Shown piece by piece: positions 55,828-64,000 of a DNA stretch of 64,000 nucleotides (within the stretch, counting starts at the first letter, position 1; every line of letters begins with the position of its first letter). Below the pieces are notes generated by a model. That model ran no database searches. It was given only the letters and a program-made list of their open reading frames with translations, and was not told the DNA's origin. Position numbers and translations under genes: made by a program. This stretch comes from Aestuariibius insulae (lineage in GTDB: Bacteria > Pseudomonadota > Alphaproteobacteria > Rhodobacterales > Rhodobacteraceae), in assembly GCF_040783535.2 (NCBI RefSeq), contig NZ_JBFONW020000001.1, positions 310,001 through 374,000 of the forward strand, read 5' to 3'.

Positions 55828-57183
55828 CTAGCGTCCTTGACGTGGCAATCTAAGCTCGGCCCGAAGGCCGCCCTCAGCGCGATTGACAAGGCGTAGCGTC
55901 CCACCATGGCTTTCAGCGACAGCGCGCGCGATTGCTAGACCGAGACCAGATCCGCCTGTCTCGGCGCTCCGGGACGCCTCTCCTCTCACAAAGGGCTCCG
56001 TGATATCGGTGAGATGCGCCTTGGATATGCCGGGTCCCTGGTCCTCCACAGCGATCACGGCCTCTCCGCCTTCGGCAGTCAAGGACACAGTCGCAGTCCC
56101 GGCATAGCGTATTGCATTGTCGATCAGATTGCCGACAGCACGCGTGACAGCGACGGGACGAATATCGACATCGAGGGCGGTGGTCTGCCCCAACGTCGCA
56201 CCGCGCTCCTTTGCGATCCGGCTGAGGAAGCTAGCGAGATCGGAGCGCCGTGTCGGCTCGGCGTCGCTCGTGTCTCTTGCGTAGGTGACAAGGCCGTCGG
56301 CCATCACCTCCATGGACCCGAGGGTGGCGAGCATGGCCTTAGCCTCGGCGGCTGCTTCGCCCTTCTCGTTTTCGGCCAGCATCTCGGCCCGAATGCGCAA
56401 AGACGTAATCGGCGTTCGCAAATCATGTCCGACGGCCGCCATCGTTCGCATCCTCTCGGACTCGAAACGAGCTACGCGGCTTTGCATATCGTTGAAAGCG
56501 ATCGCTGCCTCTCTCACTTCCCGGGGACCTCGCTCGGGGACGCGCGCGGACCGGTCGCCTCTGCCAGCAGCCTGTGCCGCGTCGGCAAGCGTTCCGAGGG
56601 GGCGGGTCATCCGCCTTGTAATAAGAAGCGTGGCTCCAAGGACGCCAAGCAGCGAGAGGCCAAGAGCGACCACGAAGTCCTGCTGGCGGCGCTGCGAGAC
56701 GCGGCTGCCAAACGGAGAGGACACGAGGTTCAACCAGTTTCCCGAGCGTCCTCCAGGATCGGACAGGGCGATGGACACTATCACTGTCTCGACATCTCGC
56801 GCGCTGTGACCACTTTTCCGAGGTCGAACGCTCGCCCGGATCGTACGACCGGGCAGCGCGTTCTCCAGAGCCGCTCGTAGGCTGTTGGACCGGCGATCGC
56901 TCGAGGTCGAGGCGAGTCTCGGCAGGTCCTGCACCCTCAGCCGGGTCCGCCGGGTCGAGGCTAGACGGGCGATGTCATCGCGCTGATTTCGTGCGACCGC
57001 CTCCAGCGCAGGGACAAGCGAGGCGGCCCGTTCCACCTCGCGCTCGGCGCGGGCCTGCCGGTCAAGCCTGTCCCGCTCCAGCGAGAGCAGGGCCAAGGCC
57101 ACAAAGTTCGCGGCGACCAGTATAGCCGCCAGCAGCAGGGCGAGACGCGCTCCGATCCCGTCCGGCCATATCCGCCTCAGCAT
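55828..57183 (-). CDS. Membrane sensor histidine kinase (EnvZ-like)
   Basis: 451 residues. Two membrane helices flank a periplasmic sensor region (about residues 30-170), followed by a HAMP domain (ITRRMTRPLGTLADAAQAAGRGD), the dimerisation domain with phospho-His in MAAVGHDLRTPITSLRIRAEML, and the ATPase with AVGNLIDNAIRYAG (N box) and GGSGLGLAIARAVAESHGG (G2 box). It forms a two-component system with the regulator whose end it overlaps by 7 bases. The signal is unknown; the divergent EF-hand and YHYH genes are likely targets. Confidence 0.93.
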   Translation of the reverse strand: MLRRIWPDGIGARLALLLAAILVAANFVALALLSLERDRLDRQARAEREVERAASLVPALEAVARNQRDDIARLASTRRTRLRVQDLPRLASTSSDRRSNSLRAALENALPGRTIRASVRPRKSGHSARDVETVIVSIALSDPGGRSGNWLNLVSSPFGSRVSQRRQQDFVVALGLSLLGVLGATLLITRRMTRPLGTLADAAQAAGRGDRSARVPERGPREVREAAIAFNDMQSRVARFESERMRTMAAVGHDLRTPITSLRIRAEMLAENEKGEAAAEAKAMLATLGSMEVMADGLVTYARDTSDAEPTRRSDLASFLSRIAKERGATLGQTTALDVDIRPVAVTRAVGNLIDNAIRYAGTATVSLTAEGGEAVIAVEDQGPGISKAHLTDITEPFVRGEASRSAETGGSGLGLAIARAVAESHGGTLRLVNRAEGGLRAELRLPRQGR

Positions 57184-57893
57184 TCAGCGTCCACGTCGGT
57201 CGCGAGGGCATAGCCGCCGCCCCATTCGGTAACCAGCAGACGCGGATTCGCGCGGTCATCCTCCAGCTTTCGGCGCAGACGTACCACAGCGTTGTCGATG
57301 GTCCGATCATAGATCTTCGCTTCTCGCCCCTGCGTGAGATCCAGGAGACGCTCGCGCGAAAGGATCGCGCGAGGATTATCGAGAAAGACGCGAAGAAGCC
57401 GCGCCTCGCCAGAGGTCAGCGTCGCGGTTCGTCCGTCCTGATGTGCGAGCATGCGTGAAGCTGGATCAAACGACCAGCCCGCGAAGCGCCGCGTCTCCAG
57501 CGCGATTTGGGAGCTAACCGGCTGTGTCCGACGCAGAACAGCGCGGATGCGTGCAAGCAGCTCCCGCGGTGAGAACGGCTTTACGACGTAGTCATCGGCG
57601 CCGAGTTCCAGCCCCAGCACGCGGTCGGCTTCCTCGGCCATGGCCGTGAGCAGGACGACCGGCGGGCCGCCCCGGTCGACCAGCCAGCGCGTCAAGGACA
57701 GCCCATCTTCGCCCGGCATCATCACGTCCACCACTGCTAGGTTGACAGCCCGTTCCTCAATCGCCTGCCGCGCTACTGCAGCGTTTGCCGCTAGGCTCGT
57801 GCGATGGCCATGTCCGCGGAGGTAACGGCCGAGCGGCTCGCGAATCTCGCGGGCATCGTCGACGACGAGAATATGAGGCTCTGTATTAGTCAC
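57177..57893 (-). CDS. OmpR-family response regulator
   Basis: 238 residues. The receiver domain has ILVVDDAREIREPL, the phospho-Asp in LAVVDVMMPGEDGLS, and YVVKPFSPRELLARI. The winged-helix effector domain ends in RLRRKLEDDRANPRLLVTEWGGGYALA. It precedes its kinase in the operon. A 193-bp gap separates it from the divergent EF-hand gene, where its binding sites would be expected; no repeat stands out there. Confidence 0.93.
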   Translation of the reverse strand: MTNTEPHILVVDDAREIREPLGRYLRGHGHRTSLAANAAVARQAIEERAVNLAVVDVMMPGEDGLSLTRWLVDRGGPPVVLLTAMAEEADRVLGLELGADDYVVKPFSPRELLARIRAVLRRTQPVSSQIALETRRFAGWSFDPASRMLAHQDGRTATLTSGEARLLRVFLDNPRAILSRERLLDLTQGREAKIYDRTIDNAVVRLRRKLEDDRANPRLLVTEWGGGYALATDVDAEC

Positions 57894-58086
57894 AGGGACA
57901 ATCTACCGGCCTGCGCAGGGCCATGTGCAGATTTTTTTGTCGCGAAATGTATCAGGCCATAGGTCTAGCGACAAACAGCGACAACGCCCTGCTCGGCAGG
58001 GCCCTCGATGCATGGCAAGCCGGTTTCAGATCCGGCGGACCGGCTGCGACGACCACGGGCCGATCCGCCTCAGATAGGAGACATCT

Positions 58087-58668
58087 ATGCGAACCCTCAC
58101 CCAATATATCCTAATCGCAACTACACTCGTAGCCGGACGCGCAACGCTCGCTGTCGCGCAAGGGCTGCCCGGTCCTGACGCCTCAACCCAGGGAAGCCCC
58201 GCCCCAGAACTGAATAGAGCACCTGCAGACGCGCGGTCGGCGCCCGCGCAGGCACGCGGCCAACGTTCCGGCGACGTCAGAGCTGGGCGCCGCGGTCGAA
58301 AGCAAGGTGGCGGTCTGGTTGGCGTGTTTGGCCCTGGCGACCTTCGTACGCTCTTTGCCGAACTCGATGCGGACGGAAGCGAGACTGTCTCGCAGGAGGA
58401 AATCGACGCCTTCCTCGCTGCCCAGATCACAAGCGCCGATGCGAACGGCGACGGCAATCTCTCTCTGGCAGAGTTCGAGCCGATCTACGTCGCCCGCATC
58501 GAGGAACGGATCGTCGATCGGTTCCAGCACCTTGATGCCGATGGCTCCGGCGCGATCACCGCAGAAGAGATCGACGCCCGCTTCGGCGATGCGGTCGTCC
58601 GCCTTGACCGAGATGGCGACGACGCTTTGACGCTTCAGGACCGTCCTTCACGACGGGACCGCGACTGA
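58087..58668 (+). CDS. Secreted EF-hand (calcium-binding) protein
   Basis: 193 residues. A signal peptide (MRTLTQYILIATTLVAGRATLAVAQ) is followed by a Pro/Ala/Arg-rich linker (to about 80) and four EF-hand loops: DADGSETVSQEE, DANGDGNLSLAE, DADGSGAITAEE and DRDGDDALTLQD. It should bind Ca2+ in the periplasm. An AGGAG precedes the start. It opens a run of four secreted-protein genes on this strand that faces the two-component operon. Confidence 0.88.
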   Translation: MRTLTQYILIATTLVAGRATLAVAQGLPGPDASTQGSPAPELNRAPADARSAPAQARGQRSGDVRAGRRGRKQGGGLVGVFGPGDLRTLFAELDADGSETVSQEEIDAFLAAQITSADANGDGNLSLAEFEPIYVARIEERIVDRFQHLDADGSGAITAEEIDARFGDAVVRLDRDGDDALTLQDRPSRRDRD

Positions 58669-58701
58669 CCTGCTCTCAGCTTTGACAAGGAAGGATAGCC
58701 T

Positions 58702-59343
58702 ATGCGCCTCGTTTCCATTGCCCTTTGTCTGCCAGCCTTGTGTCCGGCCATCTCATGGGCTGAGACGTTTCAGGCGGACATCTGGGCCGATAACTGGTTC
58801 GACATGCGCATAGACGGCCTCTCGGTTGCCGAGGATAGCGTGCCAATCACCACTGAACGATCCTTCAATGCGGAGAGCTTCGCCTTCGCGGCGGAGCGTC
58901 CCTTTACCATCGGCCTCGTTGCCCGCGACTTTATCGAGAACGATACTGGACTCGAATACATCGGCACGCGCCGCCAGCAGATCAGCGATGGAGGAGTCAT
59001 CCTTCAGATCATCGATGCTGCCGGTCGCCCCGTTGCCCTATCCGGCGCGGATTGGCTGTGCCGCGTCATTCACGCCGCCCCACTCGATCCAGCCTGCGCG
59101 GCAGAGGCCAACCCTGTCGCGGGGGAAGGGGCGTGCGGCTTCGACATCGCAGAAGAGCCGGACGGATGGGATCTGCCCGCCTTCGATGCCTCCGCCTGGC
59201 CCGAGGCCACGATCCACTCTCCAGCCGCAGTCGACCCAAAGGATGGCTACGACCGGATCTCATGGTCCCCCAACGCCCAGTTTATCTGGGGCCCGGACCT
59301 ACAGCGGGATAATACGATCCTCTGCCGCCTCACCGTCGAATGA
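58702..59343 (+). CDS. Secreted protein of unknown function
   Basis: 213 residues with a signal peptide (MRLVSIALCLPALCPAISWA). The mature part looks like a lectin-like beta sandwich (ETFQADIWADNWFDMRIDGLSVAEDSVPI, then WSPNAQFIWGPDLQRDNTILCRLTVE at the end) and has several cysteines. I recognise no named family. A clear AAGGA lies before the ATG. It sits between the EF-hand gene and a YHYH gene, 34 and 46 bases apart, so all are likely one transcript. Confidence 0.7.
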   Translation: MRLVSIALCLPALCPAISWAETFQADIWADNWFDMRIDGLSVAEDSVPITTERSFNAESFAFAAERPFTIGLVARDFIENDTGLEYIGTRRQQISDGGVILQIIDAAGRPVALSGADWLCRVIHAAPLDPACAAEANPVAGEGACGFDIAEEPDGWDLPAFDASAWPEATIHSPAAVDPKDGYDRISWSPNAQFIWGPDLQRDNTILCRLTVE

Positions 59344-59389
59344 GGCCGCCTCACGAGACCAAAGCCCCACCGGATGAAGGAGCACCGCA

Positions 59390-60349
59390 ATGATCAATCG
59401 CTACCTCCTGATCGCGATCCTCGGTGGCCTCGCTTTTTCCAATGCGGCGCAGGCCCATGGCGACCATTGCGAGGCGATTGCCGCCTCCGTCGCTGACGCC
59501 GGATTTGACGACAGCGTCACTGTCACCTGCACCGACGCGCACGCCGTCCTTCGATCGGACACGTATCCCGACCACGAGATGATGACCGGCATCACCGGCA
59601 CGAACGAGCAGGTGCCTGTCCCCGCCGATTACGCGGCTCCAATCCTGCTCGATCCGGTGCCGGGCATGATGCCGCTCACCCGCGACTCGGCCCTCGGCGT
59701 CGCCGTAAACGGGGTGCCCATCTTCGACTACACGGCAGGCGGAGAAATGAGCCAATCCGATCTCGCACACCACCAGGCGCATCATGACACCATCCAGACC
59801 GGCCAGCTCGATGTCTGCGGCGGCCATGCCGGGCGCGGCGACGACTATCACTACCACGCTGAGCCGACCTGCATGATCGCGCAGATGGAGAATTCCGGCC
59901 CTGGCGCAGTTATCGGCTGGGCCTTCGACGGCTATCCGATCTATGGGCGCTTGAACCCCGATGGCACTGCTATCCCCGAGGGCGCCCTCGATATCTGCAA
60001 CGGCCAGCCAGACGAGACGTTCGGCTATCGCTACCACACGTCCGAGGATGCTCCTTACATCGTGCAATGCCTCATGGGCGAGGTAGCGGCCTTCGACACG
60101 CTGCCCCGTGTGCGGGTTCTGACGGCGGTGGACGGCGGTAGCGTATCCCTAGGACGGCCTCCAAGCGGCGGCGTCGAAGGCCTCGCCTTTACCGAAAGTC
60201 CTGACGGCCAGCGAAGCATGGACTACAGCTACGAGGGCGAAGACTACTACATCCGCTACGCTCCCTCCGAAACGCCCGGCTGCTACGACGTCACGACGCG
60301 CACCGTCACGAATGCTGGCGAGGTCGTAAGCGGCGAGTACTGCCGATGA
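59390..60349 (+). CDS. Secreted YHYH-domain protein
   Basis: 319 residues. After a signal peptide (NRYLLIAILGGLAFSNAAQA) the protein carries the YHYH motif in GDDYHYHAEPTC and the downstream GWAFDGYPIYG typical of this family, then FGYRYHTSEDAPYIVQC. The histidine-rich core suggests metal binding, but the function of YHYH proteins is not settled. An AAGGAG precedes the ATG. A related protein lies about 660 bases further on. Confidence 0.85.
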   Translation: MINRYLLIAILGGLAFSNAAQAHGDHCEAIAASVADAGFDDSVTVTCTDAHAVLRSDTYPDHEMMTGITGTNEQVPVPADYAAPILLDPVPGMMPLTRDSALGVAVNGVPIFDYTAGGEMSQSDLAHHQAHHDTIQTGQLDVCGGHAGRGDDYHYHAEPTCMIAQMENSGPGAVIGWAFDGYPIYGRLNPDGTAIPEGALDICNGQPDETFGYRYHTSEDAPYIVQCLMGEVAAFDTLPRVRVLTAVDGGSVSLGRPPSGGVEGLAFTESPDGQRSMDYSYEGEDYYIRYAPSETPGCYDVTTRTVTNAGEVVSGEYCR

Positions 60350-60352
60350 AAT

Positions 60353-60800
60353 GCGGACTTCGCCGAACGGACCGCGATCCGGGTCCACCAGGTATCAGGG
60401 CAGATCCTGATCCTCGTCATCGCCTCCGTCGGCGCCTCTTCTACCGGTGTGTTCTGCCCAGTGCTCCTGAACGCTCAACCCGCCACGCTCGTCGATTGGG
60501 ACGGCATCCCACCGACCGCCCTGTCGCCGAGGATCGATTGATCGAAGTCGAGGCCGGTCCGGTAGAGATCGACATCGCAGAGCTCGAGCCAAGCGAAGTC
60601 GCTGTCATCGCGCGCCCGACCAACCGCCCGGCCTGCTCAAAGACTGGAATGATCCAATACGTCGCCGTCCATCGAAGGACCGGCGCACAGGGTCCTGTCG
60701 GCATGGCAAATGACCGCGCGGGTACCGTGCAGGACCCCGCTACCCGGTGGTCAGGCTCGTCTGCACCCACGAATGGCTCGCGACCTGTGAAGCTAGCCTA
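60353..60800 (+). pseudogene. Decayed Rieske iron-sulfur protein gene
   Basis: Three consecutive frames together resemble a Rieske subunit. In frame one from 60353, LVIASVGASSTGVFCPVLLN looks like the Tat/membrane-anchor segment and ends in a TGA at 60539. In frame two, AGPVEIDIAELEPSEVAVI fits the strand after the anchor, then VAVHRRT and QDPATR. In frame three from 60741, VVRLVCTHEWLATC stands where CTHLGC is expected. At least two frameshifts and the lost second Cys-His motif mean it cannot be functional. It is not a copy of the local petA; the closest pattern is the longer proteobacterial Rieske type. This rests on short matches and could be mistaken. Confidence 0.45.
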
Positions 60801-61013
60801 ATGGGCGACCGTTTCCATACGCTTCAGCGACGACCTCTGAATGAAGAAGGCCAGGGCGATCATCGCGGGCCATATACGCCGCTGCTGACCGAAATGACGG
60901 CCCGATGATCTTAGCATGACAACAGCCAGAAAACAGGAGACGAGGCCATGAACGAACAGACCCATCAAGACTTTGAACCCGTTCGATATTTATCCAATGA
61001 CCCGGAGGTCAGC

Positions 61014-61781
61014 ATGAAAACCCTTGGCGCCATGCTCGCTCTAACGCTTTTGACCAGCGGCGCGGCTCAGGCGCATGTGACGATCACCTTAGAGGGCGAC
61101 CGGCGCTGTATTACATCCGACGGCGTGCCGGATCATGAAACCGGCCCTTGGCGCGCCTGGGCCACAGTGCAAGAACAGAACCATCAATTTTGCCTGGATG
61201 CGACACCAGAGCTGACTGGCACCGTCACCAGCAGAGTTCGTATCTCGGGCGTTACGGTGACCGGCATCCCCTTGCGCCCGGGCACTGCGGAATACTATGA
61301 TCCGTCGTCCGAAAGGGGCTACTCGCGCGATCCCTCTTCGGGATGGAACGTCGAAGGGATCGGGGGGCTCGTCATGGACGCCCAGAATGCGCATGTAGAC
61401 GGGGATGGGATGTATCACTACCACGGCATCCCTTTCGCAGTGACAGGCGCGCTTGACGGCACGCTCTTCGGCTATGCCGCGGACGGGTTCGAAATCCACT
61501 ACGTGGGCGCTGAGGCACAATCATCGTGGCAACTGAAACCTGGGGAGCGTGCCTCCGGTCCGGGTGGCGCCCACGACGGCACCTATGTGCAGGACTACGA
61601 ATTTGTCGCAGGCTCTGGCACTCTGGATGAATGCAACGGCGCCATGTTCAACGGTCAGTATGTCTATTTCGCAACCGACACCTATCCGTTCTTTCCACGC
61701 TGCTTCAAAGGAACCGTGTCGAGTGACTTCATCGGCGGACGCGGCGATCGACACCCCCGGGGGGCAGCCGACCTCCGATAG
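61014..61781 (+). CDS. Second secreted YHYH-domain protein
   Basis: About 255 residues with a signal peptide (KTLGAMLALTLLTSGAAQA). It has the family motif in DGMYHYHGIPFAVTG, then TLFGYAADGFEIHYVG, GGAHDGTYVQDYEFVAGSGTLDECNGAMFNGQYVYFATDTYPFFPRCFKG. A GGAGG lies just before the ATG at 61014, which selects it over an earlier ATG at 60948. Shorter than the first copy; the two differ enough to be old paralogues. Metal-related function is inferred only. Confidence 0.85.
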   Translation: MKTLGAMLALTLLTSGAAQAHVTITLEGDRRCITSDGVPDHETGPWRAWATVQEQNHQFCLDATPELTGTVTSRVRISGVTVTGIPLRPGTAEYYDPSSERGYSRDPSSGWNVEGIGGLVMDAQNAHVDGDGMYHYHGIPFAVTGALDGTLFGYAADGFEIHYVGAEAQSSWQLKPGERASGPGGAHDGTYVQDYEFVAGSGTLDECNGAMFNGQYVYFATDTYPFFPRCFKGTVSSDFIGGRGDRHPRGAADLR

Positions 61782-62227
61782 GTGACGACGGCTAAAGAAT
61801 GGTGCTAGATGAAATACTGCGATCAACGCGGAGACTGACGCATTAGCCGACGCCCATGCAGAATCCGACATCAAACATCCAGCGCGTCCCTATGGGGTCC
61901 GTTCGGGGCCCTGACGCACTACCCCAAGCACCTCTAGAGCCTTTTGGGACGCCCCACCCCCCAGCTCCTCGATAACACAATCCGCCATCTTAATGTTGCG
62001 CCCGTAGTCCGCATTTGATCCACTCGCGACAACGGCGAATGCCGCCACCCTTTAGAGACCGAAGGCTCGAACTACGCTGCCATTCGACCCGCTGAACCGA
62101 AGACGCTATTTTGTACAGTCTTCCAGCGACTAAACGCACTGTAGCAGGTCAAGATCGGAGGTCTGGATAGAAGCGAGACGCGGCAGACATCGCTTCGAAA
62201 AGACGTTTGTGCTGCAATCCCTTAGTC
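61782..62227. other. Non-coding region before the phytochrome kinase stop
   Basis: About 445 bp between two convergent genes. No convincing frame, tRNA or strong hairpin was found. Confidence 0.5.
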
Positions 62228-64000
62228 TTACGATTTCAAAATGTCGGCCAGTCCGCGAGACAGCGTTCCGTCATCTACCGGTTTTGTCAGGATCTGGATC
62301 TCTTCCAATTCCGGAGGAACGTCGATCCGTGATCCATAGCCGGTAACAAAGATGAACGGCACGCCTTCCTTCCTGAGCCTCAGCGCCAGATCAAAAGCAA
62401 CCTCGCCGCGCAGGTTCATGTCGAGCACCGCAAAGTCAAACTCGTGATGATCCAACAGTTCAAGGCCGCTTTCGATCGTTCCCGCAGTCTCAATCTTCTC
62501 GGCTCCAAGACGCGTGATGCTCTCGACCATATCCATGGCGAGCACCACGTTGTCCTCCACGATCAACGCGGTTTTTCCCGTCGCGACATGTTTGATCTCG
62601 CCGACTTTCATGGCCAGCTTCGGTTGGGTCTCCTCGTCGAGATCGACCAGGTTTCGCGCAGGTAAATCGAAGCTGAACTTCACGCCTGCAGGATCATAGT
62701 CGAGCGAGACCGAGCCATCGAATTCGTAGGGAATAGCCTTCTCGATCAAAGACCGACCGAAGCCATGCCGGGACGGCGCCTCGACAGGTGGGCCGCCAAT
62801 TTCGCGCCAGTTGAAGGTCAGACCATCCGGATCGACCGACCAGCGCGCCTGCACGATGCCGTCAGTTGTCGAGAGCGCTCCATACTTGGCCGCGTTGCTG
62901 ACGATCTCATGGAACACCAGCGCAATCATCGGAGCCACGTCCGCACGCAGGCCAACGATCGGACCGGAGAGGACGACCTGGGCTTGATCGTCCCTCAAAT
63001 ACGGGCCCAACTCGGTATCCAGGATGCCGCGGAGAGAGACACCGCGCATGGAATCGGACACCGCAAGGTCATGAGCCGCTGCAAGGGCTGCAATCCTCTG
63101 CTCAAGGGCCAGAGCGTAACTCTCGAGCGACGCGGAAGACGCCTTGGCCTGACGTGACAGGGACCGGATGAGGGCGAGGATGTTTTTCACCCGGTGGTTC
63201 AGTTCAGCGATCATCAGATCCTGCTGGCGCTGGTGACTGACCAGATCCTTGTGCCGATCCAGTTCCTTTCGCTCTCCCTTTGCCGTGATCTGGGTGAGCA
63301 TAATCTGGATCTCGCGGGCCGCGGACAGGTCGAAGGGCGTCCATGGCGCTGACCTGTCGCGCAACTCTTTCAGATAGGCCTCGAACGACCCCCGCGGCGT
63401 GATACGAGAGCCATAGGGCCCTTTGTCGTATTCCTTTTCCGGCTTGCCCGCCCAGCGAACCGTCTGAACGATCTCATCGCGAAAGAACAAAAGCTGTAGC
63501 GGAAAGGCCGCGGTTGCGCGTACCAGCATACATCCTGCGGACTTGTTCAGATCATGCCCTTCCCCGAACCCGTTCTCGTGCCAACCAGCTTCGGCAAGAG
63601 AACTCGTTTCTCGAAGAAGGTTTTCGTCCGAAGCCGCCAGGCCTCCGATAGCCCGGATCGCGTCGGGCGAGGGAACGGATCCATCTGTCTGAAGCCGGTC
63701 TTCGCGAAGCACGGCGAGACCATCGCACTCCACCAGGTTTCGAAGCACCTTTGCCACTGCCGGAAACGCGTGAAGCAGATCGGTGGTCGCATCCGATTTC
63801 GCAATGATTTCCTGACGGGCGCTCGCTGTCTGGGCACGGGCCTCTGCCTGTTCGTTCTCGATCCGCTCCTTGATCAGCAGCGATATCATCTGCCCGAAAA
63901 GCTCTGCGGCAATGCGGGTATCGGATTCGATCACACGAGGGCTCATATGATGGCAGGCGAACATCCCCCACAACTTGCCGTCCACGATAAGGCCGATCGT
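62228..64000 (-). CDS. Bacteriophytochrome-type histidine kinase fused to a receiver (partial)
   Basis: The frame is open to the window edge, so the N-terminus is missing. The visible start DGKLWGMFACHHMSPRVI is the GAF/PHY border of bacterial phytochromes. A PHY-like region follows (about 240 residues), then an HWE-type kinase with phospho-His in MIAELNHRVKNILALIRSLSRQ and N box FHEIVSNAAKYGALS. The C-terminal receiver has LIVEDNVVLAMDMVES, phospho-Asp in FAVLDMNLRGEV, and ILTKPVD. It should sense red/far-red light through a bilin; the chromophore cysteine and the PAS domain lie outside this window. A partner regulator is not in view. Confidence 0.85.
   Translation of the reverse strand, partial: TIGLIVDGKLWGMFACHHMSPRVIESDTRIAAELFGQMISLLIKERIENEQAEARAQTASARQEIIAKSDATTDLLHAFPAVAKVLRNLVECDGLAVLREDRLQTDGSVPSPDAIRAIGGLAASDENLLRETSSLAEAGWHENGFGEGHDLNKSAGCMLVRATAAFPLQLLFFRDEIVQTVRWAGKPEKEYDKGPYGSRITPRGSFEAYLKELRDRSAPWTPFDLSAAREIQIMLTQITAKGERKELDRHKDLVSHQRQQDLMIAELNHRVKNILALIRSLSRQAKASSASLESYALALEQRIAALAAAHDLAVSDSMRGVSLRGILDTELGPYLRDDQAQVVLSGPIVGLRADVAPMIALVFHEIVSNAAKYGALSTTDGIVQARWSVDPDGLTFNWREIGGPPVEAPSRHGFGRSLIEKAIPYEFDGSVSLDYDPAGVKFSFDLPARNLVDLDEETQPKLAMKVGEIKHVATGKTALIVEDNVVLAMDMVESITRLGAEKIETAGTIESGLELLDHHEFDFAVLDMNLRGEVAFDLALRLRKEGVPFIFVTGYGSRIDVPPELEEIQILTKPVDDGTLSRGLADILKS

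Noticed and set aside
60346..60801. An intact 151-residue gene after the first YHYH gene
   Set aside because: The frame has an Arg/Pro-rich start unlike a protein, and only its middle resembles a Rieske strand, with matching parts continuing in other frames. A pseudogene explains this better.

Overview
The window looks like chromosomal DNA of a GC-rich alphaproteobacterium of the Rhodobacterales/Roseobacter group. Support comes from the PetP/PetR regulator pair beside ilvE, an alphaproteobacterial petABC (fbcFBC) cytochrome bc1 operon, an NDUFA9-like protein, and the dxs-ispA-xseB-deacetylase operon. No rRNA genes and no CRISPR array were seen.

Layout. 1-32.7 kb is ordinary, tightly packed chromosome: an SDR-type protein, a membrane protein, a bacterial voltage-gated Na+ channel, isoprenoid genes (ispA, dxs) with xseB and an HDAC-like amidohydrolase, petR-petP, ilvE, a DMT transporter, an App1-type phosphatase, a PQQ-type sugar dehydrogenase, queG, a GST, mtgA, glutamate synthase (gltB and gltD with three tandem paralogous secreted proteins between them), uppP, an NDUFA9-like protein, tRNA-Leu(CAG), petABC, an outer-membrane barrel, a second GST, a PaiB-like FMN protein, mtaB, dapF and tRNA-Lys(TTT).

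32,786-55,475 is a complete Tn7-like transposon of 22,690 bp, inserted 15 bp beyond the 3' end of tRNA-Lys. Its ends are inverted copies of a TnsB-type site (20 of 22 bp identical, starting TGTCA), flanked by an exact 5-bp duplication, TTTGT. The core is a Ner-like regulator and a translationally coupled tniQ-tnsA-tnsB-tnsC operon. The cargo resembles a defence island. On the left are a metallophosphoesterase, a Gabija-like OLD nuclease/UvrD helicase pair, a CoiA-like protein, a membrane patatin phospholipase and an Apea-like HEPN protein. On the right are an nSTAND ATPase with a small HTH-like partner and a lytic transglycosylase lipoprotein preceded by repeated 9-mers. The element is visibly more A+T-rich than its flanks. 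It appears to have split tRNA-Lys from its terminator.

55.5-62 kb is GC-rich again: an OmpR/EnvZ-type two-component pair, divergent from a run of secreted proteins (EF-hand, an unrecognised family, two YHYH-domain proteins) with a decayed Rieske-like pseudogene among them. The window ends in a bacteriophytochrome-type histidine kinase fused to a receiver domain, cut by the window edge.
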